A stretch of 64,000 bases of DNA from an uncultured Myxococcales bacterium (GCA_937980205.1 CALJKW010000022.1:1-64000), one strand, 5' to 3'; counted from the first letter of the stretch, positions 1-8,858 are shown. A program made the numbers and translations. Notes: a model not told the origin generated them from the letters alone.

Positions 1-1
1 G

Positions 2-310
2 AACGCCGACGAGGACGAGCGCGCCGACGAAGACGAGCAGCCGCTCAACGAGATGCACCAGGCCATCGCGAGCAATCGCAACAAGGCCGACGTGATTCTG
101 TTGAACAAGGTGCGCGCGGCGAAGCGGCGGCTGAAAGAAGACCCCGACGACTACGGCAACTGCACCGACTGCGGCGACGAGATCCCGATGGGCCGCATGA
201 AGGCCATGCCGTGGGCCGACCTCTGCGTCGACTGCCAGTCCAAGAAAGACAAGCGCGCGGCGACACCGACCCGTAAGACCCTCACCGATTTTTCCGAACC
301 GGAGGAATGA
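2..310 (+). CDS. DksA/TraR-family C4 zinc-finger protein (5' end outside window)
   Basis: The reading frame is open to the left edge, so the N-terminus is missing; the first ATG in the window (53) is probably internal. The C-terminal half contains CTDCGDEI and, 16 residues on, CVDC, the four-cysteine zinc finger of the DksA/TraR family. The part before it is acidic and helical, as in the coiled coil of DksA. Family members bind the RNA polymerase secondary channel and change promoter response, often with ppGpp. Whether this is true DksA or one of the shorter TraR/YbiI-like paralogues cannot be decided without the N-terminus. The next gene starts one base after the stop, with GGAGGA of this gene's end serving as its ribosome binding site. 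Confidence 0.85.
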   Translation, partial: NADEDERADEDEQPLNEMHQAIASNRNKADVILLNKVRAAKRRLKEDPDDYGNCTDCGDEIPMGRMKAMPWADLCVDCQSKKDKRAATPTRKTLTDFSEPEE

Positions 311-311
311 C

Positions 312-2036
312 ATGGAGAGGGCGCAGCTGGAGAAGCTGGCGAGGGACTGGGCCGCCGCAGACCCGGACGAGAAGACGGCCGCCGAGGTCCGCGCCCTGCT
401 CGACAAGGGCGACGTCGCGGCGCTCGAAGATCGCTTCGGGGCGCAGCTCGAGTTCGGCACCGCCGGCCTTCGCGGCGTGCTCGGAGGCGGCCCCAACCGC
501 ATGAACCGCGCCGTCGTCCGTCGCACGACGGCCGGGCTCGCGCGCTACCTCAAGAAGACGGTGCCCGACGTCGTGCGGCGCGGCGTCGTCGTCGGCCGCG
601 ACGGCCGCAACATGAGCAAGGAGCTCGCCTCGGACACCGCCGCGGTGCTGGCGGCCGAGGGCATTCCGGCGCTGTTCTTCCCCGAGGTCGGGCCGACTCC
701 GCTCATCGCGTTCGCGACGCTGCAGCTCGAGGCGGCGGCGGCCGCGATGGTGACCGCGAGCCACAACCCGCCCGAGTACAACGGCTTCAAGGTGTACTGG
801 GGCAACGGGGCGCAGATCATCCCCCCGCACGACAAGGGCATCGCCGCCGCCATCGACGCGGTCGAGCCGGCGAACCAGGTGAAGCTGATGCCGGAAGCCG
901 AGGCGCGCGCGAAGGGCCTGTGGAAGAACGTGCCGCAGTCGATCGAGCGCGCGTACCTCGACGCCATCTCGAAGCTGCGCGTGCACGGCAGGCCCGAAGG
1001 GCTGTCGATCGTCTACTCGGCGATGCACGGGGTCGGCGGCCGCTTCGTCGAGGCCTGCCTGCGCGAGGCCGGCTTCACCGACGTGCACCTGGTGAAAGAG
1101 CAGCACGAGCCCGACGGCGCGTTCCCCACCGTGCGCTTCCCGAACCCGGAAGAGAAGGGCGCGATGGACCTGTCGACCGCGCTCGCGACGAAGGTGAACG
1201 CCGACGTCGTGCTCGCGAACGACCCCGACGCCGATCGCCTCGCCGTCATGGCGCGCGACGCGAAGGGTGGCTTGAAGATGCTGACCGGCAACGAGGTCGG
1301 CGTGCTGCTGGGCGCGTACCTGCTGGAGAAGAAGCGGCCCGAGAAGCCGCTCGTCATCACCACCATCGTGTCGTCGGCGCAGCTCAAAGCCATCGCGGCG
1401 GCGTTCGGCGCCCGGTACGAAGAGTGCCTCACCGGCTTCAAGTGGATCGCGAACCGCGCGATGGAGCTCGAGCCGGAAGGGTTCCAGTTCGTCATGGGGT
1501 ACGAAGAGGCGCTCGGCTACACGGTCGGCACCGTCGCGCGCGACAAGGACGGCGTCGGCAGCGCGCTCGTGGTCTCGGACCTCGCGGCGTGGTGCAAGTC
1601 GAGGGGCGTGACGCTGTTCGGCTACCTCGAAGAGGTGCAGCGCAGGCACGGCCTGTTCCTGGCCCGCCAGGCGAACTTCACCTTCCCGGGCGCGACGGGC
1701 GCGGCGGTCATCAAGGGCATCATGGCGGGGTTCCGCAAGGACGCTCCGTCGCGCATCGGAGAGCTGAGCGTCTCGAGGGCGCTCGACTACCAGGCCGGCG
1801 TGGGCACGCTGCCGAAGTCGGACGTGGTGGCGTACGAGCTGGAGGGGGGCTCGCGCGTGACGCTGCGGCCGTCGGGCACCGAGCCGAAGATCAAGATCTA
1901 CTTCGAGCTGAAAGAGGCGGTGGGCCAGGACGAGGCCATCGCGGTCGCGCGCGAGCGCGGCGAGAAGCGGCTCTCGGCGCTCGAGGCGGCCTGCCTCGAG
2001 CTCGCGTACGCCCGCGGTCTACCCAGAGGGGGCTGA
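312..2036 (+). CDS. Phosphosugar mutase, PGM2/phosphopentomutase-like
   Basis: 574 residues, alpha-D-phosphohexomutase superfamily. The catalytic serine loop TASHNPPEYNG is at about 148-158 (Ser150), the metal loop DPDADR at about 304-309, the sugar-binding GYEEALGY near 397, and the phosphate-binding RPSGTEPKIKIY near 523. The N-terminal FGTAGLRG and GPNRMNR signatures and the length resemble the PGM2 branch, whose members interconvert glucose-1/6-phosphate or ribose-1/5-phosphate. Known family chemistry is transfer through a phosphoserine with bound glucose- or ribose-bisphosphate. A phosphopentomutase role is inferred because a nucleoside transporter and a nucleoside phosphorylase lie within 10 kb. 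Start ATG at 312 has GGAGGA five bases upstream. Confidence 0.9.
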   Translation: MERAQLEKLARDWAAADPDEKTAAEVRALLDKGDVAALEDRFGAQLEFGTAGLRGVLGGGPNRMNRAVVRRTTAGLARYLKKTVPDVVRRGVVVGRDGRNMSKELASDTAAVLAAEGIPALFFPEVGPTPLIAFATLQLEAAAAAMVTASHNPPEYNGFKVYWGNGAQIIPPHDKGIAAAIDAVEPANQVKLMPEAEARAKGLWKNVPQSIERAYLDAISKLRVHGRPEGLSIVYSAMHGVGGRFVEACLREAGFTDVHLVKEQHEPDGAFPTVRFPNPEEKGAMDLSTALATKVNADVVLANDPDADRLAVMARDAKGGLKMLTGNEVGVLLGAYLLEKKRPEKPLVITTIVSSAQLKAIAAAFGARYEECLTGFKWIANRAMELEPEGFQFVMGYEEALGYTVGTVARDKDGVGSALVVSDLAAWCKSRGVTLFGYLEEVQRRHGLFLARQANFTFPGATGAAVIKGIMAGFRKDAPSRIGELSVSRALDYQAGVGTLPKSDVVAYELEGGSRVTLRPSGTEPKIKIYFELKEAVGQDEAIAVARERGEKRLSALEAACLELAYARGLPRGG

Positions 2037-2039
2037 ACG

Positions 2040-2783
2040 ATGACGACGACGCTGCTGCTGGTGCTGCTGGTCGCCACCGACGCGAAGGGCGACGCGACGG
2101 TGTCGGTCGACTCGGTGACGGTGAACGGAGAGCCGCAGGCGAGCGCGAAGGCGTCGGGCGCGGCGTCGACGGCCTCGGCGGCCGGCCAGCAGTGGAGCGT
2201 CGTCTCGGCGCGCACCATCGGCAGCGGCGCGAACTCGGTGCAGGGCGGCTTCGGGTTCCCCGGCATCTACGCGCAGTTCCTGCACGGGCTGATGAACAAC
2301 CTCGACCTGGGGCTGCGCTTCGCCTTCAACTACGGGGTGGAAGGGCAGGTCGAGTGCCGGTTCCCGCTGTGCGGCGATCGGCTGGTGCCGGGCGTGAAGG
2401 TGCAGGCGCTCGGCCGGTACAAGTTCTTCGACAACGGGAAGGTGAATGCGGGGGCGTCGTTCTCTCCGGGGCCGATCTTCTACTTCGACCGCATCTTCGG
2501 GACGCAGACGGGGTTCGCGGTGCCGCTGGGGGCGACGCTGGGCATCGTGGTGTCTCCGGCGATGAACGTGGCGGTGATGTTGGAGGTGCCGATGTGGATC
2601 AAGTTCGGCAACAACTCGGGGCTGGCGGTGCCGATTCTGGCGGGGGCGGGGTTCGAGTACTTCATCACCAGCTCGTTGGCGGCGTTCTTCGACCTGCGCA
2701 TGGGGCCGACCATCTGGGCGGGGAACCGGCTGCCGGCGGTGTTCACGTTCTCAGGCAACCTGGGCGTGGGCTGGCGCTTCTGA
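2040..2783 (+). CDS. Secreted or outer-membrane beta-barrel-like protein
   Basis: 247 residues, starting three bases after the mutase stop. The N-terminus (MTTTLLLVLLVATDAKG) looks like a short signal peptide. The rest is rich in Gly and aromatic residues in alternating stretches (GLRFAFNYGVEGQV, GRYKFFDNGKVNAGASF) and ends in GVGWRF with a terminal Phe, as in many outer-membrane barrels. No family was recognised. Two cysteines in CRFPLCGDR may form a loop disulfide. The function is unknown; a small barrel is an inference from composition and the C-terminal Phe. Confidence 0.7.
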   Translation: MTTTLLLVLLVATDAKGDATVSVDSVTVNGEPQASAKASGAASTASAAGQQWSVVSARTIGSGANSVQGGFGFPGIYAQFLHGLMNNLDLGLRFAFNYGVEGQVECRFPLCGDRLVPGVKVQALGRYKFFDNGKVNAGASFSPGPIFYFDRIFGTQTGFAVPLGATLGIVVSPAMNVAVMLEVPMWIKFGNNSGLAVPILAGAGFEYFITSSLAAFFDLRMGPTIWAGNRLPAVFTFSGNLGVGWRF

Positions 2784-2812
2784 TTCACGGGGATAGAGTC
2801 TTGAGCCGGTAG

Positions 2813-4417
2813 ATGGCCGACCCGCTCAACCCGACGGACGTGGTCCCCGCGTTCCGTTCCGACTTGAAGCTCGCAGATCCGGTTCAGGGTGCGGGCGAGA
2901 AGCTCGTGACGGTCGCCGATCCGCTCAGCGGAAAGTCGATGGCGTTCCGCGGCTTCGAGCTGTCGATCGCGCGCATGCTCAACGGGCAGCGCACCGCGAG
3001 CGAGGTGATCGACGCGGCCGAGGCCATCGGCCTGCCCATCTCGCTCGAGGGTCTGTCGGGCTTCGTGAAGAAGCTGCGCTCGCTCGGCTTCCTCACCCAC
3101 CCGCTCGACGGCCCGGTGCAGAAGCCGACGACGTGGAGCCAGCGCCGCGAGTGGACCGAAGAGATCCGCCAGCGCTACCAGACGGCGCTCAAAGAGGCGC
3201 GCTCGAACGAGCTCTTGTCGGCGAAGCAGCACCTGACCGAGCTGCTCGACGACGCGCCGGACAACGAAGACGTGCGCGGGCTGATGCAGTGGGTGGACGA
3301 GCGGCTGAAGGCGCCGGCGGCGGGGAAGAAGCTGCCGCCGTTCACCGACGTGTTCAGCGTCGTCGAGCGCACGTGGTTCGAAGAGGCCGACCGCCAGAGC
3401 GCCGAGAACCAGCGGCTCGCGTCGCTGTCCGACGTGCCGGTGGCGACGGACCCGTCGCTCGAGCACCAGGTCGACCCCGCGGCGTCGATGGAGAGCGAGG
3501 CTCCCCCGAAGAAGAAGGGCGGAGCGGGGAAGATCGTGCTCGTGCTGCTGCTGCTGCTCATCGTCGGAGCGGGCGCCGCTGCGGCGCTGGTGCCGCTGCC
3601 GTACGTGGTGACGGGGACGTTCGAGCTCGCGCCGCGCGGCTCGCTGAGCGTCGAGGTCGCGCGCGAGGGCGTCGTCGGCGCGGTGACGGCGCGCGAGGGC
3701 GACTGGGTCGAGGCCGGCGCGCAGCTGTTCACCTACGACACCGAGGCCGCGAAGAAGAAGCTGGCCGACGTGGAGAAGCGGGTCGAGGAGCTGCGCAAGA
3801 AGGCGGAGAAGTCCGGCGCCGGGAAGAAGGCCGCCGAGGCGCGCAAGAAGCTCGAGAAGGCGCAGGCGCGGCTGAAGGAAGAGCAGGAAGATCTCGAGAA
3901 GGCGAAGGAGAAGGGCAAGAAGCCGGCGATCACCAAGCAGGAGAAGAAGGTGAAGAAGGCGGAAGGCGCCCTGGCGAAGGCGCAGAAGGCGTTCGACTCC
4001 GCGACCGCCGCGATGGGCGGCGACGTGAAGCCGGAGCTCGACAAGGCCCTCGCCGAGCTCGCGGCGGTGAAGGCGCAGACCGAGGCGGCTCCGTTCAACG
4101 CGCCGGTGGCCGGGTTCGTGCGGGACTTGAAGGTGAAGGCGGGCGACGAGGTGAAGGTCGGCTCGGTGGTGTGTCAGCTCGACGACACCAAGGTGCTCGC
4201 GGTGAAGATGGCCGCGCCGAAGGGCGAGACGCTCAAAGAGGGGCAGAAGGTCACGCTCGACGTCGGCGGCCAGAAGGTCGAGGCGAAGGTCGAGAAGATC
4301 ATCAACGGCGAGCCGCGCGGGTCGATCGACAACCCGAAGGCGGAGCTCAAGCCCGGGTTCAAGGGGGCGATGACCATCGACACCGGCGGGCGGACGTTGC
4401 TCAGCAAGTACCTGTGA
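2813..4417 (+). CDS. PqqD-like domain fused to a HlyD-type membrane adaptor
   Basis: 534 residues in a clear order. Residues about 30-100 (FELSIARMLNGQRTASEVI to LRSLGFLTHP) look like a PqqD-type winged helix. About 120-170 is a helical, TPR-like hairpin. A single membrane segment lies near 240-262 (KIVLVLLLLLIVGAG). Then a biotinyl-lipoyl half domain with GDWVEAGAQLF, a long Lys/Glu/Ala coiled coil (about 310-400), and the second lipoyl half (APVAGFVRDLKVKAGDEVKVG) with a beta-barrel-like end. HlyD proteins span the periplasm and couple transporters; PqqD modules bind peptide precursors. No transporter or peptidase partner adjoins the gene, so the substrate is unknown. It ends three bases from the convergent permease gene. 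Confidence 0.8.
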   Translation: MADPLNPTDVVPAFRSDLKLADPVQGAGEKLVTVADPLSGKSMAFRGFELSIARMLNGQRTASEVIDAAEAIGLPISLEGLSGFVKKLRSLGFLTHPLDGPVQKPTTWSQRREWTEEIRQRYQTALKEARSNELLSAKQHLTELLDDAPDNEDVRGLMQWVDERLKAPAAGKKLPPFTDVFSVVERTWFEEADRQSAENQRLASLSDVPVATDPSLEHQVDPAASMESEAPPKKKGGAGKIVLVLLLLLIVGAGAAAALVPLPYVVTGTFELAPRGSLSVEVAREGVVGAVTAREGDWVEAGAQLFTYDTEAAKKKLADVEKRVEELRKKAEKSGAGKKAAEARKKLEKAQARLKEEQEDLEKAKEKGKKPAITKQEKKVKKAEGALAKAQKAFDSATAAMGGDVKPELDKALAELAAVKAQTEAAPFNAPVAGFVRDLKVKAGDEVKVGSVVCQLDDTKVLAVKMAAPKGETLKEGQKVTLDVGGQKVEAKVEKIINGEPRGSIDNPKAELKPGFKGAMTIDTGGRTLLSKYL

Positions 4418-4420
4418 GGT

Positions 4421-5332
4421 TCAGCGCAGCTCGGGGTCGTACGGAGTCCCCAGCGCCGCCGGCGCCTGGCCCGCGCCCTTCTTCTGCGCCGCCAGCACGA
4501 CGAGGGTGAGGAAGTAGGGGAGCGCCAGCAGGAAGCCCTGCGGGATGACCTCGAGGACTCCCGGCGCCGAGGACGTGAGGCCGATGCGCAGCGCGTTGCC
4601 GAAGGCGAAGAAGGCGGCGGCTGCGGCGGCGCCGAGCGGAGTCCACCGGCCGAACACCATCGCGGCGACCGCCATGAAGCCGAGGCCCGCGGGCATGTGG
4701 TGCTCGAAGCGGTCGAGCGTCGCGACGCTGAGCGCGGCGCCTCCGAGCCCGGCGAGCAGGCCTCCGGCCATCACGGCGGCGTAGCGCACGCGGGAGACCG
4801 AGACGCCCATCGCGGCGACGGCCTGCGGCTTCTCTCCTGCCGCGCGGAGCCGCAAGCCGAAGCGCGTGCGCTGGATGAGCGCGTGCAGCGCGAACGGCGC
4901 GGCGATGGCGAGCCAGGTCAGCGCGGTGTGCCCGCCGACGAGCGGCACGTCGTTGCCGTAGCGGGTGAGCTGCTCGATCGACGGCGTGCCGTTGGGGCTG
5001 AAGCGGGCTTCGAGCACGAAGGTGCCGAGCGCGAGCATGACGAGGTTGATGGCCATGCCGCTGACCACCTGGTCCGCGCGCCAGCGGATGCACAGCCACG
5101 CGTGCAGCGCCGCGAGCGTGGCGCCGGCGAGCATGCCGAGGAGGACTCCGAGCGGCGTCGGCATCGCGAGGGCGGCGACGGCCGCCACGAACGCGCCGGC
5201 GCGCATCATGCCTTCGACGCCGACGTTCACCACGCCCGCCCGCTCGGAGAGCACCGCGCCCAGCGACGCGAACACCAGCGCCGGCGCCGCCTCGAGCGTG
5301 CTGCCGATGAGGGCGTCGAGGAGCTGCAGCAT
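4421..5332 (-). CDS. ABC transporter permease, nucleoside type (NupQ/RbsC-like)
   Basis: 303 residues, almost entirely hydrophobic, with about eight to nine predicted membrane segments. It has the conserved start of this permease group (ALVFASLGAVLSERAGVVNVGVEGMM) and the cytoplasmic EKPQAVAAMGVSVSRVR loop that contacts the ATPase. It pairs with the permease at 5682-6767 and the double ATPase at 6767-8248. In characterised BmpA-NupABC systems this set imports purine and pyrimidine nucleosides. Unusually, about 350 bases holding a palindrome array separate it from the first permease, although both should be co-transcribed on the minus strand. Confidence 0.9.
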   Translation of the reverse strand: MLQLLDALIGSTLEAAPALVFASLGAVLSERAGVVNVGVEGMMRAGAFVAAVAALAMPTPLGVLLGMLAGATLAALHAWLCIRWRADQVVSGMAINLVMLALGTFVLEARFSPNGTPSIEQLTRYGNDVPLVGGHTALTWLAIAAPFALHALIQRTRFGLRLRAAGEKPQAVAAMGVSVSRVRYAAVMAGGLLAGLGGAALSVATLDRFEHHMPAGLGFMAVAAMVFGRWTPLGAAAAAAFFAFGNALRIGLTSSAPGVLEVIPQGFLLALPYFLTLVVLAAQKKGAGQAPAALGTPYDPELR

Positions 5333-5406
5333 CAGCGCCTACCTCGGGGCACTGTGACGGTGCGCAGCGCTGCGATCACCAGCCGAACGTAAGCACCCGC
5401 GGCCAT

Positions 5407-5638
5407 TGAGACGAGACGTCTCGTCTCAGGGGGGCGGGCGTCGGCGGCTGAGATGGGACGTCTCGTCTCAGGGGGCCGGGCGTCGGCGGCTGAGGTGGGA
5501 CGTCTCGTCTCAGGGGGCCGGGCGTCGGCGGCTGAGATGGGACGTCTCGTCTCAGGGGGCCGGGCGTCGGCGGCTGAGATGGGACGTCTCATCTCAGAGT
5601 CGCGAGCCTCGGGGGCTGAGACGAGACATCTCGTCTCA
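5407..5638. repeat. Six-unit tandem array of 22-bp palindromes, 42-bp period
   Basis: Six copies begin at 5407, 5449, 5491, 5533, 5575 and 5617, exactly 42 bases apart. The first is a perfect 22-bp palindrome: TGAGACGAGAC followed by its own reverse complement. Copies 2-5 carry TGAGATGGGAC or TGAGGTGGGAC as the left half, and copy 6 has one change (ACATCT) in the centre. The 20-base linkers (GGGGGCCGGGCGTCGGCGGC) are nearly identical between copies 1 and 5; only the last differs. The array fills most of the 349-base gap (5333-5681) between two permease genes. Open frames through it are 14-residue repeats created by the period and are not credible proteins. It could form hairpins in the transcript or act as clustered protein sites. 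Confidence 0.9.
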
Positions 5639-5681
5639 ATGCAATCGTGCGGTTGCCGAAGCATCGAGCTGGGGCCGCTGC

Positions 5682-6767
5682 TCATGGAGCGACCTCTCTC
5701 GTCCGCCTGGCGAGCAGCCGTTCCCAGAACAGCTTCGCGGCCACGAGCAGCAGCGCGAGGCCCTGAATGAGCTCGGGGAAGCTCTTGTGCACGCCGTACA
5801 GCTGCATGTGCGTGCCGCCGGCGCGCAGCGCTCCGAACACGAGCGCGGAGGCCAGCGCCCCGAGCGGATGGCTCTGCCCGATGAGCGCGATGGCGATGCC
5901 GTCGAAGCCGTACGGGCTCGCGAGCGTGGCGGGGTACTTGAGCTCGGTGCCGAGGATGAGCACGCCGCCAGCGAGGCCCGCGAGCGCGCCGCTCACCGCC
6001 ATCGCCTCGAAGAGCCGCCGGCTCACGTTGATGCCCGCGGCCTCGGCGGCCCGCGGCGCCAGGCCGACCGCGCGCGCCTCGTAGCCCGCGCGCGTCCGCT
6101 GCATCCACAGCGCCACCAGCAGCGCGAGGCCGACGGCGAGGAAGAAGCCGGCGTTGAGCCGCGAGGCCTCGGGGATGAGCCGCGGCAGCTCGGCGGTCGG
6201 GTGAATCTGCGCGGTGCCGGACAGCGAGTTCGTGCCGCTCGCGGTCGCCTTCAGCGGCCCGACGACGAGCCAGTTCTCCACCAGCGAGACGGCCACCCAG
6301 TTCAGCATGATGGTGGAGATCACCTCGTGCACTCCGCGCCAGAGCTTCAGCGCGGTCGCGATCAGCGCCCACGCGCAGCCAAGCAGCGCGGAGGCCAGCA
6401 GCGCGAGCGTGACGTGCAGCGCGGACGGCAGCTCGACGTTCGCGCCGATGAACGCCGCGGCGATGGCGCCGACCACCATCTGCCCCTGTGCGCCGATGTT
6501 GAAGAGCCCGACGCGGAAGGCGACCGCGACGCTCAGGCCGGTGAGCGTGAGCAGCGCCGCCTTCGTCGCCGCTTCGCCGAGCGGCCGCATCACCGCGGCG
6601 GGAATCCCCGTCTCGAAGAAGCGCGGCCAGTCGCCGATGGCGCCCTGGAACATCGCGAGGTAGGCGCTGCCGGCCTGGCCGAGGTCTCCGAGGGTGAGCG
6701 CGGCGGCGATGAACGACAGCACGAGGGCCACGACGACGGAGAAGATCGACGGCAGCGCGCGGCGCAT
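5682..6767 (-). CDS. ABC transporter permease, nucleoside type (NupP/YufP-like)
   Basis: 361 residues from the ATG at 6767, which overlaps the ATPase stop by one base (TGATG on the minus strand). A longer frame to 6815 exists but would overlap the ATPase by 49 bases. The sequence starts with a membrane segment (MRRALPSIFSVVVALVLSF) and shows about nine to ten more. Family landmarks are GLSVAVAFRVGLFNIGAQGQ and the coupling loop VGLAPRAAEAAGINVSRR. It forms the heterodimeric channel with the permease at 4421-5332. After this gene the transcript would enter the palindrome array. Confidence 0.9.
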   Translation of the reverse strand: MRRALPSIFSVVVALVLSFIAAALTLGDLGQAGSAYLAMFQGAIGDWPRFFETGIPAAVMRPLGEAATKAALLTLTGLSVAVAFRVGLFNIGAQGQMVVGAIAAAFIGANVELPSALHVTLALLASALLGCAWALIATALKLWRGVHEVISTIMLNWVAVSLVENWLVVGPLKATASGTNSLSGTAQIHPTAELPRLIPEASRLNAGFFLAVGLALLVALWMQRTRAGYEARAVGLAPRAAEAAGINVSRRLFEAMAVSGALAGLAGGVLILGTELKYPATLASPYGFDGIAIALIGQSHPLGALASALVFGALRAGGTHMQLYGVHKSFPELIQGLALLLVAAKLFWERLLARRTREVAP

Positions 6768-8248
6768 CAGGCGGCTGCCCCCAACATCCGCCGGCCGAGC
6801 TCGCGCTCGTCGCACGCGGCGCGCGGGAACTCGCCGTTCACGTGGCCCTCGAACATGACGACCACGCGGTCGGCGAGGGCGAGGACCTCTTCGAGATCCA
6901 GCGAGACGAGCAGCACGGCGCAGCCGTCGCGCGCGAGCTCGCGCAGCTTCGCGCGCACGGCGTTCACCGCGGCGATGTCGAGGCCGCGCGTCGGCTGCAC
7001 CACGACGAGCAGCTTCGGCTTCATGTCGACCTCGCGGCCGACGACGAGCTTCTGCTGGTTGCCGCCCGAGAGGCTGCCGGCCCGCGCGAGCACGTCGCGC
7101 GGGCGCACGTCGTTGGCCTCGACCAGCGCCTCGGCGCGGGCGCGACGCCCCGCGAAGTCGATGAACGGCCCGCGCACGAACGGGGCGAGGTGCTGGCGGC
7201 CGAGCGCCACGTTCTCTTCCACCGTCATGTCGCCGACGATGGCGCGGTGCAGGCGGTCTTCCGGAATGTGCGCGACGCCGCAGGCGCGCGCCTGCGCGGG
7301 AGTGAGCTGGTTCCAGTGCGTGGCGCCGAGCGTGAGGCGCCCCTTCGTGAGCGGCCGCAGGCCGGTGACGACCTCGGCGAGCTCGCGCTGGCCGTTGCCG
7401 TCGACGCCGGCGACTCCGAGGATCTCGCCGGCGCGGACGCTCAAGCTGACGTCCTGCAGGCCCGCGGCGCTGACGTGCTCGAGCGAGAGGAAGACGTCTC
7501 CGGCGGTGCCGGTAGAGGCCGGCACGTCCTCGGCGAGCGTGTCTCCGACCATGAGGCCCGCGAGCTGTGCGGGGCTCGTCTCGGCGGGAGCGACCTCGGC
7601 GACCTTCTTGCCCTTCCGCATCACGGCGATGCGGCTGGCGAACGCGAGCACGTCCTTCAGCTTGTGCGTGATGAGGATGACGGTCGAGCCCTGCTCCGAC
7701 AGCTGCTGCGTGATGCGGAAGAGATCGTCGGTCTCCTGCGGAGTCAGCACGGCGGTCGGCTCGTCGAGGATGAGCGTCTTCGCGCCGCGGCGCAGGGCCT
7801 TGACGATCTCCACCTTCTGCTGGCTGCCGACGGTGAGGCGGTCGACGCGGGCGCGGGCGTCGAGCGTGAAGCCGAGCCGCTTGCAGGTGTCGTCGACGAC
7901 GCGGACCGCGGCGTCCATGTCGATGAGGCCCCCGCGCGTGGGCTCGTCGCCGAGCACGACGTTCTCGGCGACGGTGAGGTTCGGCACGAGCGTGAAGTGC
8001 TGGTGCACCATGCCGACGCCGCGCGAGATCGCGTCCTGCGGAGAGCGGATGCGCGCGGGCTTTCCGTCGAACGCGATCTCCCCCGAGTCCGGGTGGTACA
8101 GGCCGTAGAGCACGTTCATCAGCGACGACTTGCCGGCGCCGTTCTCTCCCACGAGGCCGAGGCGCTCACCCGGCGCGATGTCGAGCGAGACGTCGTCCAG
8201 GGCCAGCGAGCTGCCGAAGCGCTTCGTGATGTGCCGCAGGGAGATCAG
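6767..8248 (-). CDS. Nucleoside ABC transporter, double ATP-binding protein (NupO-like)
   Basis: About 494 residues with two nucleotide-binding domains, as in NupO and RbsA/XylG-type sugar importers. The first domain has Walker A GENGAGKSS, a weak signature (LTVGSQQKVEIVKAL) and Walker B TLILDEPTA. The second has the usual degenerate Walker A (GVDGNGQREL) and the signature SGGNQQK, followed by an unusual VVVQPTRGLD where DEPTRGLD is common. Homology begins at ISLRHITKRFG. No ATG, GTG or TTG lies just before it, and the best start is CTG at 8248, overlapping the upstream stop as CTGA. No good ribosome binding site is seen, so the start is uncertain. Confidence 0.88.
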   Translation of the reverse strand: MISLRHITKRFGSSLALDDVSLDIAPGERLGLVGENGAGKSSLMNVLYGLYHPDSGEIAFDGKPARIRSPQDAISRGVGMVHQHFTLVPNLTVAENVVLGDEPTRGGLIDMDAAVRVVDDTCKRLGFTLDARARVDRLTVGSQQKVEIVKALRRGAKTLILDEPTAVLTPQETDDLFRITQQLSEQGSTVILITHKLKDVLAFASRIAVMRKGKKVAEVAPAETSPAQLAGLMVGDTLAEDVPASTGTAGDVFLSLEHVSAAGLQDVSLSVRAGEILGVAGVDGNGQRELAEVVTGLRPLTKGRLTLGATHWNQLTPAQARACGVAHIPEDRLHRAIVGDMTVEENVALGRQHLAPFVRGPFIDFAGRRARAEALVEANDVRPRDVLARAGSLSGGNQQKLVVGREVDMKPKLLVVVQPTRGLDIAAVNAVRAKLRELARDGCAVLLVSLDLEEVLALADRVVVMFEGHVNGEFPRAACDERELGRRMLGAAA

Positions 8249-8853
8249 CGCGCGGCAGTATGGCGTGACAGGCAGTGCGCGGCGAGGCTTACGAACAGGG
8301 AAGGCAGCGCCGCGAGCAGGCCGAGCGCGAGCGACTCGCGTAGTGCGGCGAGCTCGAACAGCGGCAGGCAGAGCCCGGCCCAGGCGCAGGCAGTGAGGAA
8401 CCTCCGGTGTGGGCGGCACGACGCGAGCATCGAGAGGAAGCCGTGCGCAGCGGCGCAGGCGAAGACGGCGGTTGCGTAGCCGTCGAGCGCCGAGTGCTGC
8501 GACGCGACCGCGAGGACGACGGTGAGAGACCCGTAGAGCAACCACGCGATGGTGCTGGTGGCGCAGTGCGCGGCGAGCACCTGCGTGAGCCGCCGCAGCT
8601 CCCAGACGCGAAGCTCCTCGAGGTGCTCGGGCTCGACCTCGAGCGCGTGCGGGTAGCCGAGGGCGAGCCGCAGCCGGACGAGGCGGGCGCGCTGCTTCGG
8701 GTCGACCTCGTCCTGGAGCAGGACGTGAACGAGGGCGCTGGCCCTGTGCAGCTCCACGCGCTCCGCCGTCACCGACCCGTTCGCCTCGTCGAGCACCATG
8801 CTGGGGCGAAGCAGCAACCCACGTGCCCTCGGGTCCGTGGTTTGCTCTGCCAC
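8245..8853 (-). CDS. Membrane protein of unknown function
   Basis: 202 residues from a GTG at 8853; an ATG at 8799 is an alternative that would leave more room before the divergent gene at 8859. The N-terminal third is charged (ERVELHRASALVHVLLQDEVDPKQR). The C-terminal half holds four hydrophobic segments (IAWLLYGSLTVVLAVAS, YATAVFACAAAHGFLSML, FLTACAWAGLCLPLFELAAL, LGLLAALPSLFVSLAAHC). It is coupled to the nucleoside ATPase by the CTGA overlap, so it is probably the first gene of that operon, but no family was recognised and no role in uptake is implied by the sequence. Confidence 0.65.
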   Translation of the reverse strand: MAEQTTDPRARGLLLRPSMVLDEANGSVTAERVELHRASALVHVLLQDEVDPKQRARLVRLRLALGYPHALEVEPEHLEELRVWELRRLTQVLAAHCATSTIAWLLYGSLTVVLAVASQHSALDGYATAVFACAAAHGFLSMLASCRPHRRFLTACAWAGLCLPLFELAALRESLALGLLAALPSLFVSLAAHCLSRHTAAR

Positions 8854-8858
8854 GCCTC

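Noticed and set aside
5407..5638. CRISPR array
   Set aside because: The units are regularly spaced, but the 20-base linkers are nearly identical, no cas genes are near and the repeats themselves are palindromes.
5406..8108. A 900-codon plus-strand open frame
   Set aside because: It lies opposite well-supported permease and ATPase genes. In such GC-rich DNA antisense frames stay open by chance, and its sequence has no domain features.
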